DNA of 64,000 nucleotides from Ramazzottius varieornatus (Eukaryota > Tardigrada > Eutardigrada > Parachela > Ramazzottiidae), in NCBI GenBank assembly GCA_001949185.1, contig BDGG01000004.1, positions 4,604,554 to 4,668,553 of the forward strand, in the 5' to 3' direction. The first letter of the stretch is position 1, and each line of letters starts with the position of its first letter. Positions 1 through 11,952 of this stretch are shown piece by piece. The notes under the pieces are model-generated. The model did no database searches, was not told the DNA's origin, and worked only from the letters and a program-made list of their open reading frames with translations. The position numbers and the translations under genes were made by a program.

Positions 1-413
1 CCGCCAATAATAAACGGAAACGAGCGCCATTTAAGGGAACGATCTGGGTAGATTCGTTTGCCGACGTCCCATATCCTGAACGCCGGACGGTGGCGTTGGT
101 GACGCTAACACAGTGATCAACAATGCTAGGATTAGATCAAAGTTCAGGGTTAATGCTAAGTCAATCACGCAATAGTTGCATTAATCCTGATACAGATTAA
201 AACCTGGATGTGTGCGAGTAACAGTAAGCTGTCTACAATTGCTATCGGTAGAGTTCAGGGTCTGTCGGTCAACCCTAATCCCTGTTTGTAAGTTCAAAAC
301 AGTTATACCCTATCGTGTTGAACTTACATGAAGTTCGGTGCGAGACATGATCGGTACTACAATCTTCAGCAGAAGGAAAAAGCGGAATAAAATCCAGAAA
401 CTTCTTCGGCGTT

Positions 414-722
414 TCATCTTGCCCCTTCCCGATGGACGAAGTATGTCCATATATCTCTCTGAAACGACAAGCAAATTCGATCGAACTCTGACCGTCTGAA
501 CACAATCGAGACCAGTATAGGCAGGCAAATACGACACAGGTGATTTCCCAAGCGGCGCACATTTTCAGCCAATAACAATGAAAGTGTGTGGCACATGAGA
601 AAACAGTTTTGACCGTTGACTATAGTCACTCACCTGGAAAGAGTGCCAGAAATCCATGTCTGAATTCACATCACTTCCATGCGCGACAGTTCTAAACGGC
701 AGAGTAGCTCCATGAGTCCAGT
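414..722 (-). CDS. Possible 3' end of an unrecognised gene (two exons)
   Basis: Two minus-strand exon-like segments join in frame. The first (722 to 634) follows a CTTCCTAG acceptor, reads DWTHGATLPF then a short run ending DFWHSFQ, and stops at a clean CAG/GTGAGTG donor. The second (458 to 414) follows GTCGTTTCAG, reads RDIWTYFVHREGAR and ends in TGA. A PAL-A palindrome occupies the intron, as it does in the certain genes of this window. I do not recognise the protein and found no convincing upstream exon. Chance open frames could give this, so confidence is low. Confidence 0.3.
520..625. mobile_element. PAL-A palindromic element, degenerate copy
   Basis: Arms around CCCAAGCGGCGCAC and GTGTGTGGCACATGAG flank the family core CAGCCAATAACAATG. 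It lies in the putative intron of the gene fragment at 414-722. Confidence 0.6.
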
Positions 723-2987
723 CTAGGAAGATGAAAGGATCAGTGAACACTATTGCTATCAGGATTCTTCATAAACGATCCGGGAAGCTGTAGAGCAGAA
801 TCAAGCTAAGCTAGGAAAAACCCGCGAAAGCGGACTTTGCAACTTTGTGGGTGAGTTGCTTACTGTTGGCGCTTCAGCAGGTCTTTGGTTAATTGACTCA
901 AGAGCGTGTTGATGAGCAAACAAATAGCCGTTGGAGTACCAACATCCCGCAACAAGTCTCCAGACGGACAATGGAGAAAGTAGCGTTGTGAGCTATTGAC
1001 TTTAAAACGTGATGCAGTACAACTGTCCCAACATACAGAGCAGACACTGTACTGGACCGGTCAGTCCACTCGATCTAATCATCAACCGTACATTTATCCA
1101 GCATCGTCTTGACTTTGGAAAATGAGGAACTGCAACCGAGGTTCACAAGAGACACAGTGCCAATCGACTACAGTGGTCAACAAACAAGCGGCCACTGGTT
1201 CCCGGTTGGTACGTCTCGAACCATCCAAGCCGCCACAAGCTGCCAATTCCATTCAGACAGCAGCTTCCCACGAACCAGATTGACGGAAGTGCTTGGAGGT
1301 AAAACAATCATTAAGCGGGTCGGTTATTCCTGTAGCAATACGGTTATAATTGGGCTTTAAGAATCGGATCACGCCCTCTCACAGTTACAATGAACATAAT
1401 TATTTTCGATAGTGGAAAAGATAGTGGGAAAAATCTTGAGAAATTGACCAACAACGACAGCTTTCGTCTCGAGGAAAACAACAACCAGAGGTTGCCGTGC
1501 ACAGCCGCGTTTTGCATTTGACAACGCGAAACGTTGTCCACGCCGACCAGACGCAAATCAGATCTATTTTAATCGTAATTAATTCGTATTTTGAAAGGTT
1601 TATCATGGCACTTACAGAGCAACTTATCTGTCAAATACAATGCACCAAGCACTTGATAGTGTTACCTACGAAAGACCGTAGATCCCAGCCGCCGACGCCC
1701 AAGTCTGCATTCCATCCACCGTATAAGTACTGTACGTACCCTACCGCGCCCACACGGTAACATATTATGGTTGGTCCAGAACCCTGCGTCAAAATGAGCC
1801 AGTTAATTAAAAAATGATTCTGTACATTTCGCCATATTTCAGCAAAATGGTGTAGTTTTTGTTATGTCTGATGGAGTGCCTAAGGCTGGAACCCACGCAC
1901 TCTCGCGCAGTGAAGCGCCATCTACGTCATCCTCCCAAGGGTGTCCGCCTGTGACGTCACTGCGGAACAGTTAACAAAAGAACTTCCTTTGGCGTTTAGG
2001 TGTTAAAAGTTCAAGTTATACTGCTTAGGTTCGATTCGTGGTTTGGAAGTATCGCGGAAAGTCTGTTATAGTTTCACCCGCAGTTCGTGGTGATGATTGG
2101 CGCCGGCCGCAGATACTGTTTCTTACGGTCGCTGCAAATTTTTTATGCTATCTTCGGCTTGGCAGATTCTGCGAGACCGCAAGCGGTAAAGCTGCCCATC
2201 AAAGCCGCGCACGTAGACCGGAGCGAGATGTACTAAGTTGAAGAACTAGGACACTAGCATCTTTTACATGTGCCTAATGCCCACCGGAAGCAAGTACATC
2301 TCGTTGAACATATTTTGCAATTCCGCATGTGTGGGATCACAGCACACGTCGGCAGCTCTTCCTGCCTAGTACTCAATAGCACGCCTAGTGCCATGATTCC
2401 ATACCATTTAACGCTACATACAGAGATCAGCTCCATAGGTCCCATCTTCCCCTTCGTACAGCGTACGGTGCGGTGGCCGTTTACTGTAGTTCGTCCTAGT
2501 CAACTTTCCCTACACATCCTCAGTTATGCAGTGGAACTTTGAGTGCTCAGTTAGGCAGGCTATTTACATCGCCGACGCTTTATTGTTAGCAAGCAGATCA
2601 CTCACCCAGTTCAGCCACGGAGATTAGACTTGCAATTTGACAATCCTCACCGGCAAGTCGTAGCCTAACGTCGTACGCGCTATTTATAGCCGGAAGTTCC
2701 TGCATCTTTCATCCACCGCCAGCGGTTCTGTGCTGCCCCTCCTTTCTTTGGCTGTCTGTTTTGAGTCTCCGCATTCCAAAACATTCCTAAGCCTGCTCGT
2801 TTCAACAAAGAGTTTGTTCATGGAATTTTTTGAGCCAAAGACTCCTTCATAGCTAGCACGTGCCCCAACATCCCGTCGTGCCCCGGATACCAGACAGGTT
2901 TGTGCATATCCAATTTTTGTCTGATGATCACGAAGCGGAACCTCATTCATTTTCTGGTTCAAAAAAATCCTTCATCATCAAACGCAA
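723..2987. other. Stretch without a supported gene
   Basis: Only short open frames without matching splice signals or recognisable motifs are visible here. The right part probably includes upstream sequence of the G-gamma gene that starts at 3250. The one regulatory-looking site noted is the CRE palindrome near 1952. Confidence 0.4.
1952..1959. promoter_or_regulatory. CRE-like palindrome TGACGTCA
   Basis: A perfect 8-bp cAMP-response-element consensus lies in GC-richer DNA 1.3 kb upstream of the G-gamma start codon. Whether it is a functional CREB/ATF site cannot be told from sequence alone. Confidence 0.25.
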
Positions 2988-3104
2988 GGCCGGCAAACGA
3001 ATCGCACAAGATCGCTGTATCAAGTGGCGCACGCTTTCAGCCAATAACGTCGAGAAGTGCGCCACTCAAAATGACGAGCTTGTGTATACTTCGCTTGCCG
3101 GCCT
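2988..3104. mobile_element. PAL-A palindromic element
   Basis: A well-preserved copy: GGCCGGCAAACGAATCGCAC at the left end and TTCGCTTGCCGGCC at the right end, around AAGTGGCGCACGCTTTCAG and GTGCGCCACT. It lies 146 bp upstream of the G-gamma ATG, in the promoter or 5' UTR. Confidence 0.85.
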
Positions 3105-3249
3105 GCCGAATGAAGCCACAAAGTCTTTATACTGGTTCGCGATTGCCTGCAGGTTGAATTGTTTTTCCGATTGTTCCGGAACTGAAAGCTGACAACGTCT
3201 GCGCATCATCTCACTCCCTGAGGACCAAGTATTGAAGACCTAGCTCACC

Positions 3250-4271
3250 ATGTCACAAGCTCAAGCCATGCGGAGCCAAATCAAGCAATTAAAGCAGGAA
3301 GCCAGTGTCCAACGAGTTCCCGTCTCAAAAGCCTGTCACGAGTAAGTGTTGACGAGCAGCTACTGGCAAGCGGGGTCTACACTAGGCCCAGTAAACCATA
3401 CAACTACCAGGAGTTAATTGGGGACGTGAGAATGCTCATTCTCGGAAACACGACAGCCAGGCCGGCAGCTAGCTGTCACGTCGGCCTCGCTACGCGCTAT
3501 CCTTCGTAAGACATTTCGGCAAAATTTATGTCCTGAGTCTTCACTAGTCGCGCGCGTAAACATCCCACAGGCCCATGAGTCGACCTGAAGAAAGCTCAAG
3601 ATCTCATGACGCATGACATCTCACTCTCAGCGAGGCATACACCCACACAGGCATAAGCATCTACAGTTGCTCGTAGAGCCATATGGGTACTTGAGCCTAT
3701 TCCTTCGTAAAAAAACATGAGGCTCTTGAAAGTCTAGCCTACTTTAATTCCGCAAACCTTCCTCATTAGACTACCGGACAAATGGACAAGACGACACAGG
3801 TTAAGTGGGATCGATATTACGTTTGATAGTTAAAAATGCTCTTAAACTTTGCTTAAATCAGCTAGCAAATGATGGGACACATGTGTATTCCATCCACGTA
3901 AGCTGGTAACTACTTGGGTTAATCAATCGTCAGTTTTGCCAAAGCTAATGACGCTGAAGGACGTAACAACGCGGAAAATTGGTAACAGCGCATCAAAGTT
4001 ATTGGTTCATCCCCTATTGCTTTCAAAGAACTCGGCTACGTCCTCATCAGCCATTAATATTTTCTTGATGACTGTAAACAAGCCATCTAAAGTTTTGCTT
4101 GACACGTCATTCCTTACGCTTGTTTCCCAAAGTCGTTCACATTTACCATTTTCTCCCCCTTCTAGCCTGATGGAATACTGCAATCAACATCAAGCCACGG
4201 ATGGCTTAGTGACCGGCATCCCCCAGTCGGAGAACCCTTTCAAAGAAACCAAAGGATGCACACTGCTCTGA
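3250..4271 (+). CDS. Heterotrimeric G-protein gamma subunit
   Basis: Two exons (3250-3341 and 4166-4271) encode 65 aa, the usual size for G-gamma. Exon 1 has the N-terminal helix beginning MSQAQAMRSQIKQLK and ends in the family motif VSKAC. Exon 2 continues DLMEYC, then SENPFK, and ends in the prenylation box CTLL. The acceptor CCCCCTTCTAG and donor A/GTAAGT are canonical, and the phase joins GA+C into an Asp codon. G-gamma forms an obligate dimer with G-beta at the inner plasma membrane. A C-terminal Leu in the CaaX box favours geranylgeranylation. These rules are family knowledge; the motif itself is seen. The intron is 824 bp. The start is the first ATG before the conserved helix. The assignment to the family is secure, but the subtype is not. 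Confidence 0.88.
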
Positions 4272-5245
4272 CGGAAACCCAGAAGAATCAAGCCCAAGAT
4301 GGACAAGTGAAACTGAATACGAAAATCTCATCTACGGTTGTTCTTGGTTAAGGACCGAAGTTCTTTTGTGTTGTCTCAGTCATGTAAAGGCTAATTTTTG
4401 CCCACAGCAGCTGATACCCATCTAATGGATCGGTTTTGGTGTAATTGCGGAAACACTGATGGGCGTGGAAGAAATGGGTGAATTATCTGTTGAGAGCTTT
4501 TAATGATGTCGAGTGCATTTCCTGATGGTTGTACAGTTAAACTGCATATCTTGTCGCAGATTTGACAGCTAGCCTCAAAATACTTTTGATGTATGATACT
4601 TTCACGCTGGCAACTCAGAACCCAAACGAAAGAAAGCTCGGCTTTCGATTTGTGGACATCAAAAGCAAAGCACTTGAAATATGTACACAAGACTGAATTT
4701 CCATGGTGATGCATGTATGCAAAGCGCCAGTCGGTGTCCATTACACAGGATGAATACCGACAAGCCATCAAAAGCATCAAACACCAACTATATAGCCGGA
4801 ACCATCTAAACATTGCCCCCTAGAAGCTGAATATCCATAAATACCTTTTCATTGCATGCTGATGGAACATTATACCGTTCACTCTTGACATCTCCCAACT
4901 TTCCACAATGGGGCTTTCCTTCACGATTCCACCGTCTTTGTCCGTTTGGCTCCATTACTGCAAATACACAAAGCCCCACATGCAAAACTTTCGCTATAAG
5001 CGACGTCTCCACTTCGTCTTACTCCGTGATTTTCCAGCTCTAGTTGGGAGCTGGGCATCCCGGTCGTTTTACCACGTGGCGCACGCTTACAGCCGAAAAA
5101 ACGAGAACGTGCGCCCCTTGATATGACGAAATGGTTCACATCATCTACCGAACTTCCACTTTGTGGGCAAGTTAATTCGATCAATGCGGCAGAAAAACGA
5201 GCTTATTTCCCATCTACGGAGTATCGTTTTTCCAAGTAAAGTGCC
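4272..5245. other. Stretch without a supported gene
   Basis: Lies between the G-gamma stop and the RED stop. It holds a degenerate PAL-A copy and two adjoining minus-strand open frames (4391-4813 and 4806-5012) with several Cys but no recognisable domain and no clear splice logic between them. Confidence 0.35.
5055..5135. mobile_element. PAL-A palindromic element, degenerate copy
   Basis: ACGTGGCGCACGCTTACAGC and ACGTGCGCCCCTTG form the inner arms; the outer arms are eroded. Intergenic between G-gamma and RED. Confidence 0.65.
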
Positions 5246-7973
5246 TCAGTTACTATAATAGTAAGTGTGGAGAGTGTAATTTCGGGGTCTCCGACTGAAG
5301 AGCCATCTAAAAGAACGAATACATAAATGAGAAATTTACCCGTCATCGGGTCCATCCTTCCGTTTCTGGATGAGGGCGCTGATTTTGGTCCATTCATTGT
5401 TGAGCTTGGACTTGTCACCTTTGGCACTGCTGCCGCCCTTCTTTTTCCTGCCATCCGTCATCTTGACGCCGTATTGGAAAGCGGCCCTACATAGACAAGA
5501 TACGACCATGCAGCACAGGCAGGATGCAATTAGGTTTGATTGCCTGCTGGGAATACGGCCCGGCATTATACGTACTTTGGCAAGGCTTCCCGTTGGCTCA
5601 TGTAATTACTGAAGTCTTCTTCGGTGTCAAACTTTTTGCGGCTGATGGCGCTCTTGTTATTCCCCTGCCAAATCACACAAACGAGTGTCAGCCCATCTCC
5701 GACACTCGGTGTTACTCGCCTTACCATATCCATTTTCGTCAGGTCATCTTCCTCGTCACTGTCGACAGCCGCGTCCATCGCTTCGTCGAAACTGCAGGGA
5801 AGAAGCCTGTTGTGAAGGTATTTACCTCACATGAAAAAAGAGCCTTGTACGTACCCGGGATAACACTCGGCATAACTATCGGGTCCGCTTTCTACCCGTA
5901 GCCGGTTAGCGTCTTCTTTACCGCCCTTGGCTTTGGTGATGGATGTCTCACCTTGGTCGACAGCTTCTTTCAACTCCAGCTTCTTCGCCTAAAGAGCACA
6001 TGGCATACCAACGGCACCGTTTACACATATCCTTTAAATAGTCTGTGATCATCTTTACCGCGCCGACAACATTCTGGATATATTCACGGTCTTTTTGCTG
6101 TTTGGCCTCAGCCGACTCTTTTGCCTGTTAAGGAAATTCAGATCCATTAACGGAAAGCTCCGCAGGAGGAACGGGTAACGACGTAAGACCATCAGATCCT
6201 ACGTACCGGTGCACCTTCGGGTTTCTTGAAGTACGGCACGGACTTTGCAGCCGCTTTTTCGGCAAAGAGTCGTGCCACTGTTGGCTTGTACTCCGCATCT
6301 GCCGCATCGTCGAATATACTATGGAAATAAAATACCACGTTTGCGAGAAACCAACAAGCACGCCAATGAAGTTTGCGTCTTACTTTTCGGTAGCAGCTTT
6401 CTTTAAAGCAGCAGAATCCTTAGCAGCAGCTGCTCGTACATCAGCGAATTCTTCACGATACAGAAATAAGTATCAAGAACTAACAAGGACAAGGATACAA
6501 GCGAGACAGGTGGATGCTGATTCAGAACCTTACCGTTCCGTTTATCTTTACGAGTTTGTCGTTTGTCTTTGCGCACACCGGTTCGCATCTGAGTTAGGAT
6601 ATTTGTCAGCTTCTCAATGACAATCTCATGGTCAGCATTCTGTGGCTGGTTGTCGTCCTGGCGTAACTCGGCTTTGCTCCGAAGGATGGTGGTCGGTGTT
6701 TCCCAGTTACCCATCTCGTCATCCAGATCCCACAGGAAAGCCATTCGACCAGGGCGGAAAAACTGGTTCTTCTGCGGTACTTCGCGCTTGAAGAGGATGT
6801 TGTATATATTCTTGGCCATCCTCGTCTTGAACTCGGGATCTTTGTCGGCCTCTACCACTTTCGGACCTTCCTTCCTACAAAAAGATGACTGCTGCTTTAA
6901 CCAGCGTGCGGCTTTCAACGAGTGAACCAACCTCGATAGATCAATCGAACAAATACTCACTTTGCCAACAGATCTTTGCCTGATTTGTCCTTCTTGGATC
7001 GACTAGTTTCTTTTTCGTCTGCCTGGGGTGGAGGGACGTCATCGTCGTCAGTAGAGGAAATTTCCGTCCTCACCTGAAGAAATTAGCGACCGTAAGAACC
7101 GTCGTCAAAGCAAGCAGTCGTAAGGGTGAATACACAAAATGAATGTTCTACCTTTTGTAAGAGAGCGTAATCAAGACCCTTGACTAGATGTGTGTGCTCA
7201 ATGTCACCGCCCAGGTACTTTGATTCTTCGATTATCTTCCTTCGTCTTTCAGCTGCATCCAGTCCACTAAGAAAGAGTACCAAGTGTCAATGGGGAACAT
7301 GATAAAATGAGGTCGTCGTGCGAAGACTAAACTCACGACTGAAAGTCAGGAGCGACCGCCTTGTAACCCGCCGTAGCGGCCAGCATGATGAGGTCGTCAT
7401 GTTCCTTGTTTGTATGTTCCCGTCGTTCTTTCGCCTGAAAACAATGTACTGTAGCAACAAGATTGCTCTTTGGATTCAGCTAGCAGTCAGCATGAAAGAA
7501 AGTTGGTGACCAACCCGATCGCGGTAGTTTGCATCAAGCTTGGCGGCTTCTTCTCCATCCTCGAATTTTGGAGGCGCGGGTCTGAAAATACAAGCAATTT
7601 GAACTCCCATTTTCGACGAAAGCCCTTTCGTTCGCAACAGATCAGGGATACATACACTTTTTTCTTTTGCGGCCGATATTTCGCTTTCTTATCATTTCGG
7701 TTAGGCCTAAGAAAACAGAAACAAGAATGAAGAATCGCTGTGAGGTGATTACTGGCGGAAACGACAAAAACACGACACCCAGGTGAAGCAGCGTGTGACG
7801 TATAAGAACACGTCGCGGTGTGATGATCGGATAATGCTTCAGCCGTCGTACGCAATGACGACAGAGAGAATAACCACAACTTACGTAGCAGCCGCAGATG
7901 GAGTTCCAAGTGTCGCTGGTTTATCGCCGGACCTTGGAGTCATCAGGATCTTACGGAAGTCATCATTGCTCAT
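5246..7973 (-). CDS. IK: Protein RED (IK cytokine homologue), spliceosomal factor
   Basis: About a dozen exons on the minus strand read as a near-complete RED. In order, I see an N-terminal MSNDDFRKILMTPR; a basic segment; AKERRE; KIIEESKYLGGDIEHTHLVK and GLDYALLQKV; FKTRMAKNIYNILFK; PGRMAFLWDLDDE; a K/R-rich stretch; SYAECYPG; AMDAAVDSDEEDDLTKMDM; FDTEEDFSNYM; and AAFQYGVKMTDGRK with ISALIQKRKD. This order matches the family. RED is a component of the activated spliceosome in animals (family knowledge). The RD/RE-repeat run that gives the vertebrate protein its name is short or absent here. The ATG at 7973 sits just after a possible acceptor, so a further 5' exon is possible. The last exon (ending at 5246) is the least certain. 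It lies head-to-head with NATD1. Confidence 0.9.
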
Positions 7974-8268
7974 CCGCACAGATCTATAAAGAGCAAAGCT
8001 TTCATAAACAAACAGCCGAAGAACCTACCGTAACGGAGTATCTTACTCGGAACCAGCCATATTCGATTATCAGCGAAGGAGCCAGGAACGATCAGCTTTG
8101 TCGCAGCACCACGAACCACACGAACAACTCGGTCTCCCACCAATCCAAAACAAGTACGGAACAAACGTTAGGATTAAAAGTACATGGAAGACCGGAGGAA
8201 GTTTAAGAATCAAGAGGCCAAAGGCGAAGAGTCGAGCGCGCGAGACTGAAAGTGCATATACAAAGTAA

Positions 8269-8440
8269 CTATATTCCAAAGTTTTCTTGCTGTTCTTGGT
8301 TGCCCATCCGCCCCTGAGCCCTGGGGGTTGCAGTGGTTTTCTTTTCGGATTGACCTGCAACTCTAATTTCAAAGTGTCTACTACAGCACTACTGCGCACC
8401 TAACCCGTAGGAGTGACTCGTATCCCACTGTGCTTTCCGG
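8269..8440 (-). pseudogene. Decayed paralogue of the small gene at 18.4-18.7 kb
   Basis: Read on the minus strand, this segment encodes QWDTSHSYGL, then an in-frame TAG, then CCSRH. The intact small gene at 18368-18715 encodes QWNTSLSYGL then CSSRH at the same spacing. The nucleotide match is clearest between 8374-8440 and 18529-18592. Downstream the frame goes on to MGNQEQQENFGI and stops, weakly resembling MASTAQQAKYLDI of the other locus. The in-frame stop suggests a broken copy, although a tiny intron over the stop cannot be excluded. Confidence 0.45.
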
Positions 8441-8977
8441 TCGAGTTCCCACATCCCTACTTCTACTTAACTTAATGCTCCTTCTCCGAGTTTGTTCGAC
8501 TGCTCATGCGTGATCCGCTGAGTAGCCTATCTGGTACGGGGTACACCAGCCTCCTCTGGAATCAACTTCGCAGACGAAGTGAGTTGTGTTTCATTGAATA
8601 ATTGCTCTAATCACTCTAGCGTAATCGATCGGCTTTTCTAGATTCCTGTCCGCCATGCCCATTCTGTGAAAGCGAGCGGCGCTCCCCGCAATAGGATCAA
8701 ATGCTAATAAATCCGTTTCAGTTCAGCGGATGTTAAGAGAACGCACGTGAGCAGCTCGTAACGTCTGATCTCCACCGGAAGCCATCCGTCCCTTGTTCCG
8801 CGAGCTAGTTGCATCCAAAGGTCTCCAATGTTCTGTCGCATTGCAAGCCGAGCAAGGTGTCTAGTTTACTCGTAGCTCACCAAATGCTGCGATACAAACT
8901 CATCTTCCGGTTGGGTTGTGCATAGGCTTTTATCGAATGCGCTGGATCAGTCTGCCAAATCGCCAGTCGTTGGCCGG

Positions 8978-9475
8978 ATGATGACGAGCTCAAAGAAAGG
9001 AAGCGGGGATGACTTGACCGTCGAGCACGATCTTACGGGTAGGAGTTTCTTCATCCCGCTGGCGCAGTCGGAAAAGAAAGCCGTTCTTCATTATACTTTT
9101 CCAAAAGAAAACATTATTGATCTGCAAGCAACTCTCGTACCCGAAGAGTTCAGAGGTCAAGGCATCGCGGCGAAGCTGGTCGATTCCGTAAGTAACATCA
9201 GAATCTCACTTCCGCTCGGCTTTGTGCCTTTGTTCATGTGACTGGTCAGAATCGCCGTTCTTCCACTTTCAGGCTCTACATTATGCTGCCGACAACGATC
9301 TCAAAGTTAAACTGGTAGGAAAGGTCGCGCGCTTTCTCAGAGTCAGTTAGAGTATTTGAATATATACTATGTTGGGGATTTGCAGACTTGTTGGTATACA
9401 GCGGAATACGTCGACCATAATCAAAAGAAAATCCAAAATTCGGAAAAGCTCAGAGATCTGGAATTTGTTAACTAA
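8978..9475 (+). CDS. NATD1: NATD1-like GNAT-fold N-acetyltransferase domain protein
   Basis: Three exons (8978-9187, 9273-9314, 9386-9475), all in phase 0, give 113 aa, the same length as vertebrate NATD1. Visible family features are VEHDLTGRSF near the N-terminus, HYTFPKENIIDLQATLVP, the acetyl-CoA loop EEFRGQGIAAKL (the R/Q-x-x-G-x-G/A type of GNAT proteins), and the terminal TCWYTAEYV. The small YidJ/NATD1 branch has a GNAT fold, but its substrate is not established. The start is the first in-frame ATG (two in tandem, 8978 and 8981). An upstream GTG-initiated extension is open but not needed. The gene runs toward PDI and away from RED. Confidence 0.85.
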
Positions 9476-9591
9476 TCTGTTGCAAGTACGTGGATATGTC
9501 TCAGATGTGTAGAAACCCGAACCTTTTTGAGTTTGACGGCCCGAAAGAGTACAGGCTAGTGCAGCGTTATTTTCATAGTTTTTCAAACAGT

Positions 9592-9597
9592 TTTATT
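9592..9597 (-). terminator. Polyadenylation signal for PDI (AATAAA)
   Basis: AATAAA on the minus strand about 160 bp after the PDI stop codon. It lies between the convergent NATD1 and PDI genes. Confidence 0.45.
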
Positions 9598-9755
9598 TGA
9601 AGGCTGGTCGGAAAGACAAGACTAGCGCAGCTAGAACGTCATTTAAAAAAAGTAAAGTTTGCTTTAACCTGATGGGATGAAGCATTACATGATGGTTAAA
9701 AACAAGAGAACGAACAACCGATGTAATATACATGCGAGCAAGAAAAGGGTCATGT

Positions 9756-11952
9756 CTAAAGTTCATCCTTGGGGGCCTTATTTTCGTGTTCGTCATCGTC
9801 ATCCATGGCATTGTCCAAGTCCTCATCATCACCTTCCGGCGCTGCTTGGCCAAACTCGCCGCCACTTTCCAAGAATTTGGTCATGCCTTCCAGGGTTCGT
9901 TCACCATTGTAATCGACCACCTTGTTGTCACCCTTCTTGTACAGCTTGATGGTGGGGAAGGAGTCGATGCGGGTGTGCTCCAGCTCGTTGGCCGTCGAGT
10001 CCATCTTGGCGATGACTACGTCGTTGCGAGCAGCAAACTTCTCGGCCAGCTCGTCGTAGATGGGCACCAGCTTCTTGCAGTGGCCACACCACGGGGCGTA
10101 AAACTCAACCAGCACATCCTTGCTCTTGTCAAAGGCTACTTCATCAAAGTTTTTACCCACCAACACCTTCACCGGGGCTTTGTCCCAGTCGGCGGGGATC
10201 TCCTGCGAGTTCAGATGGGGCTTCAGTTTACCTGAAAAAAAACAAAAAGACACGATGAGCACAGGGAACTTCCTCTCAAGATGCGTGCTCGGAAAACAAA
10301 CTCGACCAGATTGTTGCCCGAGTGACGCACCTTCTCAGCCTTATTAGCTGAAAGCATTCGCCGCTTAGAGAACCGATCTTACAGAGTTTCATTGTTTTCC
10401 CAAGTGGCGCGCGTTGTCGGTATTGTTGACTAGTACCATGCGCCACTTAGGGAAACATATGCAGGTTCTATTTCCCCCAGTCTTAGATGTTTGTCTGATG
10501 TCCGTACCTGCCAAGTAGTCATCGACAAAGACTTTGAGCTTCTCGGGGTTAAGTTCCGAAACATCGGGCTTGTACTTGACCAGTTGTTCAGCCAGGTTGA
10601 TCAAGCGAACGGCTGGATAGTCTTCCTTCTGCAGACCGAAGAACTCGGTAATACGGCTGTTCTCTTCGACATCAGTGTTGACAAAGACAAAGAGGAGCTT
10701 GTTCTTGTACTGTTTGGCCAGCTCGCGGACCGATTCGTTAACACGGTTGAAGTTGTCCGTCTCTTTGCTCATAAAGATCAGCAGATGGTTCTTCATCTCG
10801 CCCGAGAAGATGCGCTGAGCGGACTGTTGGTTGAACTCGATGAAGAGCGGAAGGGAAGTTTCCTTGACGAACTGGATAATCTTGTCCTTGTCGTTCAAGT
10901 CTGTCTTCAGCTCAGCTCGTCCTTCGTCAAACTTCTTGAAGAGAACCAGCATGTTACCGCTGGCCTTGTACTCCTCGGCAATGGCCTTGTCTGTCACATA
11001 ACCAAACTCAATGTCATCGAAGGAGCGAACAGCTTCCACGAAAGCCTTGGCATCTTCGATCTCCGACGATTCGCCCTTAAAGAAGCCAATGACGGCCACT
11101 TCGCGGTCAGCCAGGAAAGTCTTGATGGCATCGACGCTGTCCAACTTTGTGGCCGGGAAGCCAGTCTTCTTCTTCAGCCAGCTGATGATGCCTTCGGCTT
11201 GTCGAGGACCTGTAAACAACCACACAGACCTCTTCAAACGAGCATGTTGAGTGACAAGTATTGGCAAGTGGCAAACAATGGATCCAAAGTCCTGCCGGAA
11301 ATCAAAGCTCACACCAATGGCCAATCTGATAGTTACCATTGATCTGCTCGGTTGATTGACTTTCATGTCTGTTTCGTTGATTGACCAGACAGGGTACACT
11401 GCACGGTGAAGTAGACACATGACGTGATTCACCCATCGACTCTTCACGTCGGGCAACGGTACTGCCAGCCCGTGAACCATGACGTCACGCACCACTGCTA
11501 CCAAGTCTACCATGTCCGGCACGCGTGACGACTGATGAACACATTGTTCTGTGGATGCGAGAGGTGCACGGTCCAGTTTGTCTGGTATCTGGAGCAGAAT
11601 TCTTACCGTTGTATTCTGTGGGAACACCGTCATGGAAGAACTTGAGAGTGGGGTATCCGCGGACACCAAACTTGGAAGCCAAATCGCTCTCGACGGTAGC
11701 GTCCACCTTGGCCAACTTGATGGCGCTGTTCTCATCCTTGAGCTTGGTGGCGGCTTTGGCGTATTCAGGAGCCAGCGACTTGCAGTGTCCACACCAGGGA
11801 GCGTAGAACTCTACCAGCATATCATTGTGCTCTTTGAGGGCAGCGTCAAAGTTGCCGTTCTCCAGAACCAATACGTTTTCCTCCTCCTTGATCTCGGTGG
11901 CCATAATCGACAACACCACCAAGGGCAACACCAGCAGGCTTGTCCACAGCAT
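9756..11952 (-). CDS. P4HB: Protein disulfide isomerase (two CGHC active sites, KDEL)
   Basis: Three exons (11952-11607, 11209-10508, 10231-9756) encode 507 aa, matching PDI/P4HB. Order: signal peptide starting [14 protein letters not shown]; thioredoxin domain a with [16 protein letters not shown] (near residue 50); domains b and b' in the large middle exon, including [12 protein letters not shown] and [14 protein letters not shown]; domain a' with [16 protein letters not shown] (near residue 395); an acidic tail; and the ER-retention signal KDEL. PDI oxidises and isomerises disulfides in the ER lumen and is also the beta subunit of collagen prolyl 4-hydroxylase. Both catalytic CGHC motifs are intact. 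The second intron holds two PAL-A palindromes back to back. The ATG at 11952 was chosen because it opens the signal peptide. An upstream in-frame Met at 12021 would precede it with an Arg-rich stretch. Confidence 0.95.
10287..10386. mobile_element. PAL-A palindromic element (PDI intron, first of a pair)
   Basis: Left arm GGAAAACAAACTCGACCAG with GAGTGACGCAC; right arm CATTCGCCGCTTAGAG. Its right end abuts the next copy. Confidence 0.7.
10387..10475. mobile_element. PAL-A palindromic element (PDI intron, second of a pair)
   Basis: TTTTCCCAAGTGGCGCGCG and CATGCGCCACTTAGGGAAA form the arms; the outer left arm is missing or shared with the preceding copy. Confidence 0.75.

Noticed and set aside
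4391-5012. Two Cys-containing minus-strand frames that could be a secreted protein
   Set aside because: No splice signals link them, codon use is not distinctive and no family pattern is visible.
9732-10235. Long + strand open frame opposite the PDI C-terminal exon
   Set aside because: Exact antisense of the KDEL-containing PDI exon. The frame is open because of codon-bias symmetry and has no splice or domain support.
10491-11342. 283-codon + strand open frame opposite the PDI middle exon
   Set aside because: Shadow of the conserved PDI b/b' exon on the other strand.
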